A stretch of DNA of 64,000 bases, taken from contig CANLXA010000001.1 of NCBI GenBank assembly GCA_947494975.1, positions 186,001 to 250,000 of the forward strand, in the 5' to 3' direction. The translations under genes and the position numbers were made by a program. The stretch comes from an uncultured Roseicyclus sp. GTDB lineage: Bacteria > Pseudomonadota > Alphaproteobacteria > Rhodobacterales > Rhodobacteraceae. This document shows positions 27,047 through 34,289 of this stretch, piece after piece. How positions within the stretch are numbered: position 1 is the stretch's first letter; each line of letters begins with the position of its first letter. The notes under the pieces were generated by a model. It ran no database searches. It was not told the DNA's origin and saw only the letters and a list, made by a program, of their open reading frames with translations.

Positions 27047-27067
27047 TTAATCGCAAAAACCGATTAA
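27047..27067. promoter_or_regulatory. LysR-type operator (perfect 21-bp inverted repeat)
   Basis: TTAATCG-N7-CGATTAA is a perfect palindrome. It contains ATC-N9-GAT and a T-N11-A core, the recognised LysR-family pattern. It lies in the divergent gap between the dehydrogenase gene (start 26943) and the LysR gene (start 27137), 70 bases before the latter. The neighbouring LysR protein is the obvious ligand. Confidence 0.7.
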
Positions 27068-27077
27068 CGCCCTGCCA

Positions 27078-27122
27078 TCTTTGTTCCCCGAACATGCCGG
27101 GGGCTTGGGGGCTGGCCCCCAA
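27078..27122. repeat. TTTGTTCCC-type motif with hairpin (copy 2)
   Basis: ATCTTTGTTCCCCGAACATG (27078-27097) contains the small palindrome TGTTC-CCC-GAACA. It is followed by a strong hairpin TTGGGGG (27105-27111)/CCCCCAA (27116-27122) with a 4-base loop, ending 14 bases before the LysR start. The hairpin may lie in the LysR leader and affect its translation. The first part resembles the string at 20715-20734. Confidence 0.45.
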
Positions 27123-27136
27123 AGAGACACCACAAG

Positions 27137-27982
27137 ATGCAGATCGACCAGATCGAAACCTTCCTCGACCTTCTGGACACCCGCAGCTTCAACCGCACGG
27201 CGGACCGGCTGGACGTAACGCAATCGACCGTTTCAGGCCGGGTGAAGGCGCTTGAAAAGGCCCTGGGCGAGCGCCTCTTCGAACGCTCCCGCGCGGGCAC
27301 GCAGCCCACCACCGCGGCACTTCGGTTCGAAACCCATGCCCGCGTGTTGCGCCGCGCCTGGGCCGATGCGCAGGCGGATGTGAAACCCTATGGCGCGGCG
27401 GTCATGCTGCGGATCGGCATCCAGCACGATCTGCTGGACAATCATGTCGCCGATTGGCTGACCGCGCTCCGCACCGCCCTGCCGGAGTGCGGCTTTTACG
27501 TCGATGGCGACTATTCCCGCCAGATGTGCCGCGACCTGGAGAACGGCGCGCTCGATCTCGGCGTCGTCTTCACCCCCCGCCCCTCCCCCGACCTCTATTT
27601 CGAGAGCATGGGCGAAATCCCCTACCGCATGGTCTCCGCCACCGCCCGCACGTTGGCCGAGGTCAGAGCCACCGACTACATCCTGCCCAACTACGCCCCC
27701 GCCTTCGCCCAGACCCATGCAAGCCTCCTGCCGGGCCTCTCCCAAGGCACCGTGTCGTCCGGCCAGGCCGCCGCCGTCCGCGGCCTGTTGATCGCGCTGC
27801 AGGGCACCACCTATCTGCCCTCCGAGATGGCCGACACCCTCACCACCGAAGGCATTGCCCACCCGGTCGACGGCGCCCCGGTGATCGGCCAGCCGGTCTT
27901 CACGGCCATGCATCTGAGGAACCGGCACCGGGCCGGGTATCGGCGGATGGCAAAGGTCCTGCGTGGGCGTCTGGCGGGGTGA
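27137..27982 (+). CDS. LysR-family transcriptional regulator
   Basis: The 281-residue protein has an N-terminal winged helix-turn-helix (1-60; FLDLLDTRSFNRTADRLDVTQSTVSGRVKALE), the most typical part of the family. A type-2 periplasmic-binding-like effector domain follows (about 90-280). It is divergent from the methylated-amine operon, with the palindrome at 27047-27067 between them. It therefore probably activates that operon in response to a pathway compound and controls its own expression. The hairpin just before its start may limit translation. Confidence 0.93.
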   Translation: MQIDQIETFLDLLDTRSFNRTADRLDVTQSTVSGRVKALEKALGERLFERSRAGTQPTTAALRFETHARVLRRAWADAQADVKPYGAAVMLRIGIQHDLLDNHVADWLTALRTALPECGFYVDGDYSRQMCRDLENGALDLGVVFTPRPSPDLYFESMGEIPYRMVSATARTLAEVRATDYILPNYAPAFAQTHASLLPGLSQGTVSSGQAAAVRGLLIALQGTTYLPSEMADTLTTEGIAHPVDGAPVIGQPVFTAMHLRNRHRAGYRRMAKVLRGRLAG

Positions 27983-28084
27983 GATAGCGGGCTCAGCCCC
28001 GGCGTCGGTGGGCCTGCAACCGGCGATCCCGACCTCCGGGCGGAGCCCTCAACCCAGCCCGATCGCCGGACCGGCTCACCGGCG

Positions 28085-28597
28085 CTACAGCGTGTGAATC
28101 CACACCTCCGCCTCCGGCTCGTGCGGGGCCCGCGTACCGTCCGTGGTGGCCCCGAGCCTCTTCGCCACCGCCTGTGACCGCGCATTGCCCACGTCGATGT
28201 AGCTCGACAACCTGTACAGCCCCAGAGCCTCACGGGCCCATGTCTTCACGGCCATCGCGGCTTCCGTGGCATAACCCTTCCCCTCCGCGCCTTCGAACAG
28301 ATGCCAGGCCAGCTCGATGTCCGGCCAGTTGGAATGCTTGATCAAGCCCACCCGGCCCACCGGATGTCCGGTTTGCGTTTCGACCAGGATGAAGAAGCCG
28401 AAGCCGTGCCACTGCCAGTGCCCGATGCCCGCCAGAAACCCGAACCAGGCCTGCTCTGCGGTAACCGTCTCGCCCTGGGCTGCCATCGACGGAGCGGAGG
28501 TCATGAACCGGGTGAAGGCCGGCAGATCATCCCGTTCAGGTCCCCGCAAAACCAACCGCTCCGTCGTCAGCGTGGGTGCGGTCGAGAGATGTTTCAT
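28085..28597 (-). CDS. GNAT-family N-acetyltransferase (RimJ/RimL type)
   Basis: The 170-residue protein opens with LTTERLVLRGPERDDLPAFTRFM, typical of the Acetyltransf_3/RimJ group. The acetyl-CoA-binding part is WHLFEGAEGKGYATEAAMAVKTWARE, and IDVGNARSQAVAKRLGA near the end is also characteristic. Small and cytoplasmic. It probably acetylates a protein N-terminus, an amine or an antibiotic-like substrate, which cannot be decided. It stands alone, with 102 bases to the LysR stop; the gap 28598-28771 upstream shows no other feature. Confidence 0.88.
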   Translation of the reverse strand: MKHLSTAPTLTTERLVLRGPERDDLPAFTRFMTSAPSMAAQGETVTAEQAWFGFLAGIGHWQWHGFGFFILVETQTGHPVGRVGLIKHSNWPDIELAWHLFEGAEGKGYATEAAMAVKTWAREALGLYRLSSYIDVGNARSQAVAKRLGATTDGTRAPHEPEAEVWIHTL

Positions 28598-28771
28598 CGG
28601 ATGCCCTTCCGGTCGCGGATTTGGGGTTCAGCCACGTTCAGCATAGCGAATGGTCGCACAGTGCGGATAGGGCTGCTCTGCCGGGCAAACCAGACATCTG
28701 TCGTCGAACAACGCGCGTCCGCTTTCGCGCCTTCGCGGGGTTTACGGCACAATCCCAATCAGCCATCGTCC

Positions 28772-29944
28772 TCAATCCGCCATCGCTCCGATCAAGGCCT
28801 CAGCCAACGCCGCTTCAAGAGCGGGCACAAGATCGGACCTACCGTCCACGATACCCACATCGGTATTGATCTGAAACGCGATAGTCAGGTTGTGGTCGGC
28901 GTAATGCCGGAGGCTCGATACATAGCCGGGCATCCAGCCGCCATGGCCATAGACCGACCCGAAGGGCGTATCGCGATAGATGGCGATGCCGCTTCCATAG
29001 AATAGGCCCGGGGCATCCGGATGGACGGCAACGCCATCCAACAGAGGGTCCAGATATTCTGCATCGAGCGCTCCGCCGTTGAACAAGGCATGACCCCAGC
29101 GGGCGAGATCCGCGGACGTCGACGCAAACCCGCCGCCCGTCCACTCAACCACCGGGTTCCAAGTCAGGGCGCCCCCGTCATCCCTGGTGCGCACAGCGAG
29201 ACCAAATGGATTGTCCTCCATGGTGAAGCCGACGGCGAGGCTCCCGATTGTTGGTCGGTCCGACGGGCCTGTTGCCGTCAGGCCAAGCGGGCCCAACAAG
29301 CGGTCTTGCGCGAGGTCGTAGACATCCCTGTCCGTTGCAGCCTCCAAAACCAGGCCCAGAAGGACGTAGCCGGTGTCCGTGTAAGCCCATTCCGATCCCG
29401 CCTCAAAAAGCGGGGGGGCGTCCAAAATGAACGAGACCAGCACCGCGGGGTCGAATTGCCCCGTGTCCCCAAGCGCGACGAACTCGGGCGCGACACCATC
29501 CATATGCACGTGATCCGGCACGCCGGACGTGTGGTTGAGAAGCTGACCCACCGTCATCGTGTCAGCGTTCGGCACCCGAGAGAACCAGGGCAGATCACCG
29601 AGGTGGCTGGCAACAAGGTCGGCACGGCTGAGCGTCCCCTCCGCTTCGAGCGCCAGAACCAGCGCGCCCCAAATCGTCTTGCCGATGCTCGCCGCCAACA
29701 TGCGGCTGTCAGGCGTCATTGGAATGCCGGCTTCGATATCCGCCAAGCCAACGGCGAGTGTTTCAACACCACCGTCATCCGCCACGTAGGCAAGTGTCGC
29801 GCCCGGAAACCCGTAGGTCTCGTGAAAGGCCCCCAGCAGGTCCTGCATATCGCCGCGCAGATCGGATGGGTCCGCATTCGCGGCTTGGGTACACACGCAC
29901 AGACAGACAAGACATGCCCCAATGTGAAGAGGGAACGACGTCAT
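28772..29944 (-). CDS. Secreted serine hydrolase, beta-lactamase class C/penicillin-binding-like
   Basis: The start at 29944 overlaps the preceding stop as ATGA. A signal peptide (residues 1-24, ending QAANA) sends this 390-residue protein to the periplasm. The active-site SxxK is SIGK at 86-89. LNHTSGVPDH and the tyrosine motif YTDTGYVLLG follow, and HGGWMPGYVSS near the C-terminus stands for the KTG/HGG box. The family includes D-aminopeptidases, esterases and class C beta-lactamases; no further choice is possible. It is the last gene of a TetR-CPBP-hydrolase operon. Base composition is less GC-rich than the genes on either side, which suggests acquisition as a unit. Confidence 0.88.
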   Translation of the reverse strand: MTSFPLHIGACLVCLCVCTQAANADPSDLRGDMQDLLGAFHETYGFPGATLAYVADDGGVETLAVGLADIEAGIPMTPDSRMLAASIGKTIWGALVLALEAEGTLSRADLVASHLGDLPWFSRVPNADTMTVGQLLNHTSGVPDHVHMDGVAPEFVALGDTGQFDPAVLVSFILDAPPLFEAGSEWAYTDTGYVLLGLVLEAATDRDVYDLAQDRLLGPLGLTATGPSDRPTIGSLAVGFTMEDNPFGLAVRTRDDGGALTWNPVVEWTGGGFASTSADLARWGHALFNGGALDAEYLDPLLDGVAVHPDAPGLFYGSGIAIYRDTPFGSVYGHGGWMPGYVSSLRHYADHNLTIAFQINTDVGIVDGRSDLVPALEAALAEALIGAMAD

Positions 29945-30783
29945 TGGTCTGCCCTCTCGTCCCCGGGGATGACCTCTGTCAACGCGCCCTTGCGATGCAG
30001 CATGGTTTCGCGGTTCCACCAAACCACCGCGACGGCGACGACCAGAAGGATCCAAGTGTCATAAGGTTGTGCGTCCGGCCAGATCGGAAGGATCAGCTGC
30101 CAATGGAACAGCATCGGCCACAGAAGGCTGCCGCGTGAAGCATTGAAGACCGGAGTCACCAGCACGGCCAGAGTGATGTTGCCCAGAAGGAACGGGAAAA
30201 AGCTCCATCCCGCAAAGACAGTGCCCGACAAGAAGAAGGCCGGAAGGTGCCAAATGCCCCAGACCGTCCCGATGATGATACCGGCCCACAGTGGGGCAAC
30301 GTGGCGTTGCAGGATTGGCTGTGCGACACCACGCCAGCCGAACTCTTCAACCGGCCCCAAGAAGAGCATCATGAATGTGAGGGCGACCATCGCGCCGACG
30401 CCTTCGGGCGGGATTGGCGCAGATAACGGGCCCGCCTTGAGAGCCGAACCGCCCATGAAGACAGCAGGGATGCCAATCAGGATGAACGCGACCCAGAGCG
30501 GCGACAGACGCCACACCAGGAGCCTCGAGAGGAAGGCTTTGAGCCCGGCGCCGCCGCCAAAATAGAACACAAGCGCAAAGGCCGAAATCGCGGGGGCCCA
30601 TGTTGCAAGAAAGAAGAACGGGTGCGATCCGCTGATCTCGCCAAAATTCGACGCGGCCCAATCGGGCGCGACGATGTACATGCCCACCACGCCCCATGTG
30701 ATGGCGAAGGTCAGGGCGACGAAACCGATCAGAGCATAGGATGGGGCCTGAAAGGCCCGTGTTGGTGCAGCAATATCTGCCAT
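29941..30783 (-). CDS. CPBP-family intramembrane metalloprotease
   Basis: The 280-residue protein has about eight hydrophobic segments and the CPBP (Abi/CAAX protease) signatures: EEFGWRG (Glu146-Glu147, Arg151) and HLPAFF (His179 to Phe183). These catalytic residues lie within the membrane. Members process membrane proteins or peptides and are often tied to bacteriocin immunity or stress. It lies between a TetR gene (45-base gap) and a secreted serine hydrolase (ATGA coupling). The trio suggests a small stress- or antibiotic-response operon; this is inference. Confidence 0.9.
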   Translation of the reverse strand: MADIAAPTRAFQAPSYALIGFVALTFAITWGVVGMYIVAPDWAASNFGEISGSHPFFFLATWAPAISAFALVFYFGGGAGLKAFLSRLLVWRLSPLWVAFILIGIPAVFMGGSALKAGPLSAPIPPEGVGAMVALTFMMLFLGPVEEFGWRGVAQPILQRHVAPLWAGIIIGTVWGIWHLPAFFLSGTVFAGWSFFPFLLGNITLAVLVTPVFNASRGSLLWPMLFHWQLILPIWPDAQPYDTWILLVVAVAVVWWNRETMLHRKGALTEVIPGDERADQ

Positions 30784-30828
30784 GGGATCGTCCTCCGATT
30801 GTAGAGATGCGTTTCCCTGCTCATGCCT

Positions 30829-31461
30829 CTACTCCACGGCCCGGATCGGGTTCATGAAGTCAAAGCTTCCCGGCTCAGCGCCGAGTGCCTTTTCTATGAT
30901 TGTTTGCATCACACGGCGCCGTGCCCTGAGTTCGGATTTGCTGAAGCCGAACATGTCGCCGTCCGTCAGGAACTGGGCGCCGGTGAACAGAAACTGGATG
31001 GTTTCAAGCGGTCTCTCGACGTCGAAAACCCCTTCTCCAATCCCTTGTTCGACGATCTGTGCCAGGATCGGAGAGAGTTGAAGGACCGTCTGGATGTTGG
31101 TCAGTTCGTGAAGTTCCCGGTTTTCTGGAAGGTGCAGCATCTCGGCGACGTCGAGGCTGTCGCCGTCGCCGATGTGGCTGTTTCCCAGCAGCGCCTCCAT
31201 CTTCTGCATCGCAGTGAGCGATGGGTCGTCGGCGACGCCTTTCGCCATCTCGACGATCTGACCAAGCGTCGTGTCTACGATGGCTTCGAGGATGTCGGGC
31301 TTGGATTTGAAGTAGTAGTAAAACGTCCCCTTCGCGACGCCGATCTCACGAATGATCATCTCAACCGAACATTTCGCGTAGCCATGTTGTCGAAACAGCC
31401 GATCCGCTGTTTCAACGATCTCCGCGCGTCGTTCTTCCGGGGCTTTGACGATTCGGGCCAA
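30829..31461 (-). CDS. TetR-family repressor
   Basis: The 210-residue protein has an N-terminal helix-turn-helix (about 10-55; ETADRLFRQHGYAKCSVEMIIREIGVAKGTFYYYFKSKPDIL), close to the TetR consensus. A variable helical ligand domain follows. It is the first gene of the operon with the CPBP protease and the serine hydrolase. A strong inverted repeat lies just upstream (31487-31511), so it very likely represses its own operon until a ligand binds. The ligand is unknown. Confidence 0.93.
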   Translation of the reverse strand: MARIVKAPEERRAEIVETADRLFRQHGYAKCSVEMIIREIGVAKGTFYYYFKSKPDILEAIVDTTLGQIVEMAKGVADDPSLTAMQKMEALLGNSHIGDGDSLDVAEMLHLPENRELHELTNIQTVLQLSPILAQIVEQGIGEGVFDVERPLETIQFLFTGAQFLTDGDMFGFSKSELRARRRVMQTIIEKALGAEPGSFDFMNPIRAVE

Positions 31462-31486
31462 GGCGGGCCTCCGCTTTTGGCACTTC

Positions 31487-31511
31487 TTACTGACTGCCCG
31501 TCGGTCAGTAA
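31487..31511. promoter_or_regulatory. TetR-type operator
   Basis: TTACTGAC-N9-GTCAGTAA is a perfect 8+8 inverted repeat, 26 bases upstream of the TetR start codon. Its inner part, GAC-x-G-x-CCG-x-CGGTC, is like known TetR-family operators. It is well placed to block the tetR-CPBP-hydrolase promoter. Confidence 0.75.
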
Positions 31512-32369
31512 AGAAAAAACCAAAGATGGCACGCTACTTGCTCAAAGAACCGCCATTCATTCGCAGCGCCGCACCGGTCCATCTGGGCTCGACCCGGCCG
31601 TTCGTCGCATCCGCAGCGCGTGCCCCAAAATCGATGCCTCGACCTGCTTATACCTCTTAACAAACCCTTAACGTGACTCGCATATATGAGCTATTTCAAT
31701 CACTTAACCCACCTTATCAACCTTGATAACCCCGCCTAGCAAGCAGCTGACATTCCTCCTCCTCCGGTTCGTCGTCCACCGGCTCCATCGGACACCTTTC
31801 GGCCCGCCCACGGGAGCGCGATCGTGACAGGGTGTCGTGCCGATGGCCGGGGACGGCTCGGCGTCCGCGAATTGGCACGGGTTGAACGCCTTGATGTCGG
31901 CACACCGGACTGCCTCGCAAGTCGTGCAGGAAAGGATTTGGAGGCCCTGCCCTGGCTGACACTCGGCCCCTTTGACGGCAACCGGATCGAACTTTTCGAT
32001 CAAGGTGAAACGGCGCAGACCGTCTCTGCCACACCAAAGCCGGCGAGCGACGACATCTTCGCGAGGCCGCTTGACGCGCCCACATGCAGCTTCGTCAAGT
32101 CAGACGCGCTGTAACTGGGCGAGAAAACGGCTCAGGTCATCGCGCGGGGGCCACCAGCCGTCAGACAGCAAGGCTATCGGGTTGGATCGAGGCGATGGTC
32201 GCCGCCCGCCTATCCCAGGCCCGGCGCGTGTTTGGCGGCGTCCGGCGGGTGCTCCAGTGGCCCTACGAAACCCTGCGCGTGGCTGATCGCATCGGCCGGG
32301 GCCTCAGCATCCGCGACGCCTGCCGGAACAGGTGTCAGCCGCGCCCCTCCAATGCGACGATAGCGTGGC
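31512..32369. other. Degenerate stretch without a recognisable gene
   Basis: About 860 bases between the TetR operator and fucU. Open frames on both strands (for example 31824-32114 and 32084-32407 plus, 31704-32003 minus) give no recognisable protein and look like chance openings in GC-rich DNA. The only assignable piece is the dehydrogenase 3' end at 31717-31807. The stretch 31640-31720 is AT-rich. It is probably a scar of past rearrangement. Confidence 0.6.
31717..31807 (-). pseudogene. Orphan 3' end of a dehydrogenase gene
   Basis: Read on the minus strand this encodes RAERCPMEPVDDEPEEEE...RRGYQG and then TGA. The C-terminus of the intact gene at 57439-58395 is RADGFPMELIDDEPEEEG...RRSYQG and TGA. 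The two align without gaps over 107 bases (31701-31807 and 57423-57529), and weaker similarity goes on about 40 bases past the stop codon. Upstream of 31807 the match ends abruptly. It is the remnant of a second copy whose body has been lost. Confidence 0.75.
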
Positions 32370-32822
32370 TCATGCGTCTGGTCCGATCACGCCTTTGCGC
32401 AGGATGAAGCAGCCGTAAAACTGCCGCTCACCGGTTTGAATGACGGCATAACTTTCCCGCGCGCGGTCGTAGAATTCGAACCGCTCGACGCTGACCATCG
32501 GGCGGGGGCGACCTTCGGCCAGGTCGATCTGGGCCTGCACCTCGGCCTGCACGTCCGGAACCTCGTCGGGCTTGTCCACAACTTCCATCCGGGCCGCGAA
32601 ATCCTCCACGAATGTATCAAGCGGGAGGACAGACAAGATGGCCTCCATCGCCTCGGCGCAGGTCAGGTTCTCCATCCTCAGCAAATCGCCATAGATGGTA
32701 TGGCGCGCCACGCTGTCAGCCGGGAAATTCGTGTCCGCAATGACCAGCGTGTCGCCATGGCCCATCGAGCGAAGACAATACAATACATCCGCGTTCAAGC
32801 GCGGGTCGATCCCTTTGAGCAT
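32370..32822 (-). CDS. fucU: RbsD/FucU-family sugar mutarotase, probably L-fucose mutarotase
   Basis: The 150-residue protein starts MLKGIDPRLN. It has the family pattern LRSMGHGDTLVIADTNFP, with His22 as the catalytic residue, and the C-terminal GERQFYGCFILRKGV. FucU interconverts alpha and beta anomers of L-fucose, while RbsD acts on ribose. The fucose choice rests on length, on the GCFILRKGV end and on the fucose degradation genes nearby. It follows the ABC ATPase gene on the same strand after 145 bases, so it is probably in that transcript. An in-frame opening to 33038 overlaps the ATPase gene and is rejected. Confidence 0.85.
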   Translation of the reverse strand: MLKGIDPRLNADVLYCLRSMGHGDTLVIADTNFPADSVARHTIYGDLLRMENLTCAEAMEAILSVLPLDTFVEDFAARMEVVDKPDEVPDVQAEVQAQIDLAEGRPRPMVSVERFEFYDRARESYAVIQTGERQFYGCFILRKGVIGPDA

Positions 32823-32967
32823 GGCAAATCTCTCCCTTTTATCCGGTTTAGACCGCGCTTCGGCTGCCGGTCCAGAGGGCGCGCACGGCCCGCGCGCAGC
32901 CCAAGCACGGGCGATCAGGCCCCGCCTCGGTGTTGATGTCACGCTGGTGACGAGCGGGGGCCACCGG

Positions 32968-34035
32968 CTACGCAATCCGCGCGCCGGTTTCCCCATCGAA
33001 CAGATGCAGCTGCGACATGTCGAGCGCCAGATGCACATGATCGCCCGGCGACAGGGGATGGCGATCCCGGAAGATCGCGGTCACTTCCTGGTCCTGAAAC
33101 TGGAATACCACATGGATTTCCGATCCTGTCGGTTCGACAACCCGCACTTTGACGGGCAGACCGGCCTCGGACAGGCTCAGATGTTCGGGCCTTACACCAA
33201 GGGTGATCGTCTGCCCCTGGGCCAGAGCGGATGGCGCGGGAACCGTGAGGGTCAACGCGCCAAGGGTCAGGTTTGCGGTCCCGTCTGCAATTTCACCCAC
33301 CGTTCCGTCGATCAGGTTCATCGACGGGGACCCGATGAAGCTGGCGACAAATCGGTTGTCGGGGCGGTCATACAAATCCAGCGGGCTGCCGATTTGCTCC
33401 ACGTTGCCGCCGTTCAGAACGACGATCTTGTCGGCCATCGTCATAGCCTCGATCTGATCGTGGGTGACGTAGACGGTTGTGGTCTTGAGGCGCAGGTGCA
33501 GCTCGCGGATTTCCGTGCGCATCTGCACGCGCAGCTTGGCATCCAGGTTCGACAACGGCTCGTCGAACAAGAACACCTGCGGATCGCGCACGATGGCCCG
33601 GCCCATGGCAACGCGCTGGCGCTGGCCGCCCGACAGGGCGCGCGGGAACCGGTTCAGATAGGGCGTCAGGCCCAGGATCTCCGCGGCTTCCGTAACGCGC
33701 CGCTTGACCTCGGCCTTGTCCGTTTTGCGCAGTTTCAGCGCGAACCCCATATTCGCTTCCACCGTTTTGTGGGGGTAGAGCGCATAAGACTGGAACACCA
33801 TCGCGATGTCGCGTTCATTCGGTGACAGGTGGTTGACCCGGCGATCACCGATCAGAATATCCCCCGACGTAACCTCCTCCAGCCCGGCGATCATCCGCAA
33901 GAGCGTGGATTTTCCGCAACCTGACGGCCCGACCAGCACCACGAAGTCCCCATCCGCGATGTCTACGTCGATGCCGTGGATCACCTCCACGGCGCCGTAG
34001 TTCTTTTTCAGGTTTCTGACGGAAACTTCGGCCAT
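32968..34035 (-). CDS. ABC sugar importer ATP-binding protein (UgpC/MalK type)
   Basis: This 355-residue protein has Walker A GPSGCGKS (36-43), the signature LSGGQ (134-138) and Walker B VFLFDEP (154-160). A C-terminal OB-type regulatory domain follows (about 235-355), containing LGVRPEHLSL. Such ATPases energise MalFGK-type sugar importers at the inner membrane. The other importer genes (34290-38053) are divergent, with a shared gap holding the GntR-type site 34108-34119. It probably works with the two permeases there. fucU follows. Confidence 0.93.
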   Translation of the reverse strand: MAEVSVRNLKKNYGAVEVIHGIDVDIADGDFVVLVGPSGCGKSTLLRMIAGLEEVTSGDILIGDRRVNHLSPNERDIAMVFQSYALYPHKTVEANMGFALKLRKTDKAEVKRRVTEAAEILGLTPYLNRFPRALSGGQRQRVAMGRAIVRDPQVFLFDEPLSNLDAKLRVQMRTEIRELHLRLKTTTVYVTHDQIEAMTMADKIVVLNGGNVEQIGSPLDLYDRPDNRFVASFIGSPSMNLIDGTVGEIADGTANLTLGALTLTVPAPSALAQGQTITLGVRPEHLSLSEAGLPVKVRVVEPTGSEIHVVFQFQDQEVTAIFRDRHPLSPGDHVHLALDMSQLHLFDGETGARIA

Positions 34036-34107
34036 GCCCTACCCGATTTCGATACAGTGCAAAACTTGGGTAGCCCAAGGGGAGGACCTTGTCCACATCT
34101 GACCTGA

Positions 34108-34119
34108 CTAGCATGTTAG
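34108..34119. promoter_or_regulatory. GntR-type operator, copy 1 (CTAGCATGTTAG)
   Basis: CTAGCATGTTAG lies in the divergent gap between the ABC ATPase gene (start 34035) and the solute-binding protein gene (start 34290). It is an imperfect palindrome centred on CATG. The same 12 bases, or one-base variants, occur at 42867, 47287 and 50339, each at a promoter of this sugar region. Confidence 0.75.
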
Positions 34120-34289
34120 ATGCTTGACAGGTGCCGATGATGGAGGGACAGTTGGCCCGTGAAAGACCGGTATCGTGCGAGCGGCGATCGCCAGTTTACT
34201 TGTTTCATCTGCCAGAGCCGGAACGGCCGAAACCGGGTGGCGCAAGGGGTCGCATATGAATGTGCGAAAACTGCCAGGGAGGAATTGAA

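Noticed and set aside
31711-31726. TTATCAA-CC-TTGATAA as a terminator or operator
   Set aside because: The same palindrome at 57433-57448 shows it is the end of the coding sequence (YQG-stop) shared by the two copies; no T tract follows.
31824-32407. Possible transposase or small genes in the gap before fucU
   Set aside because: Translations in all frames give no recognisable motif and overlap each other on both strands.
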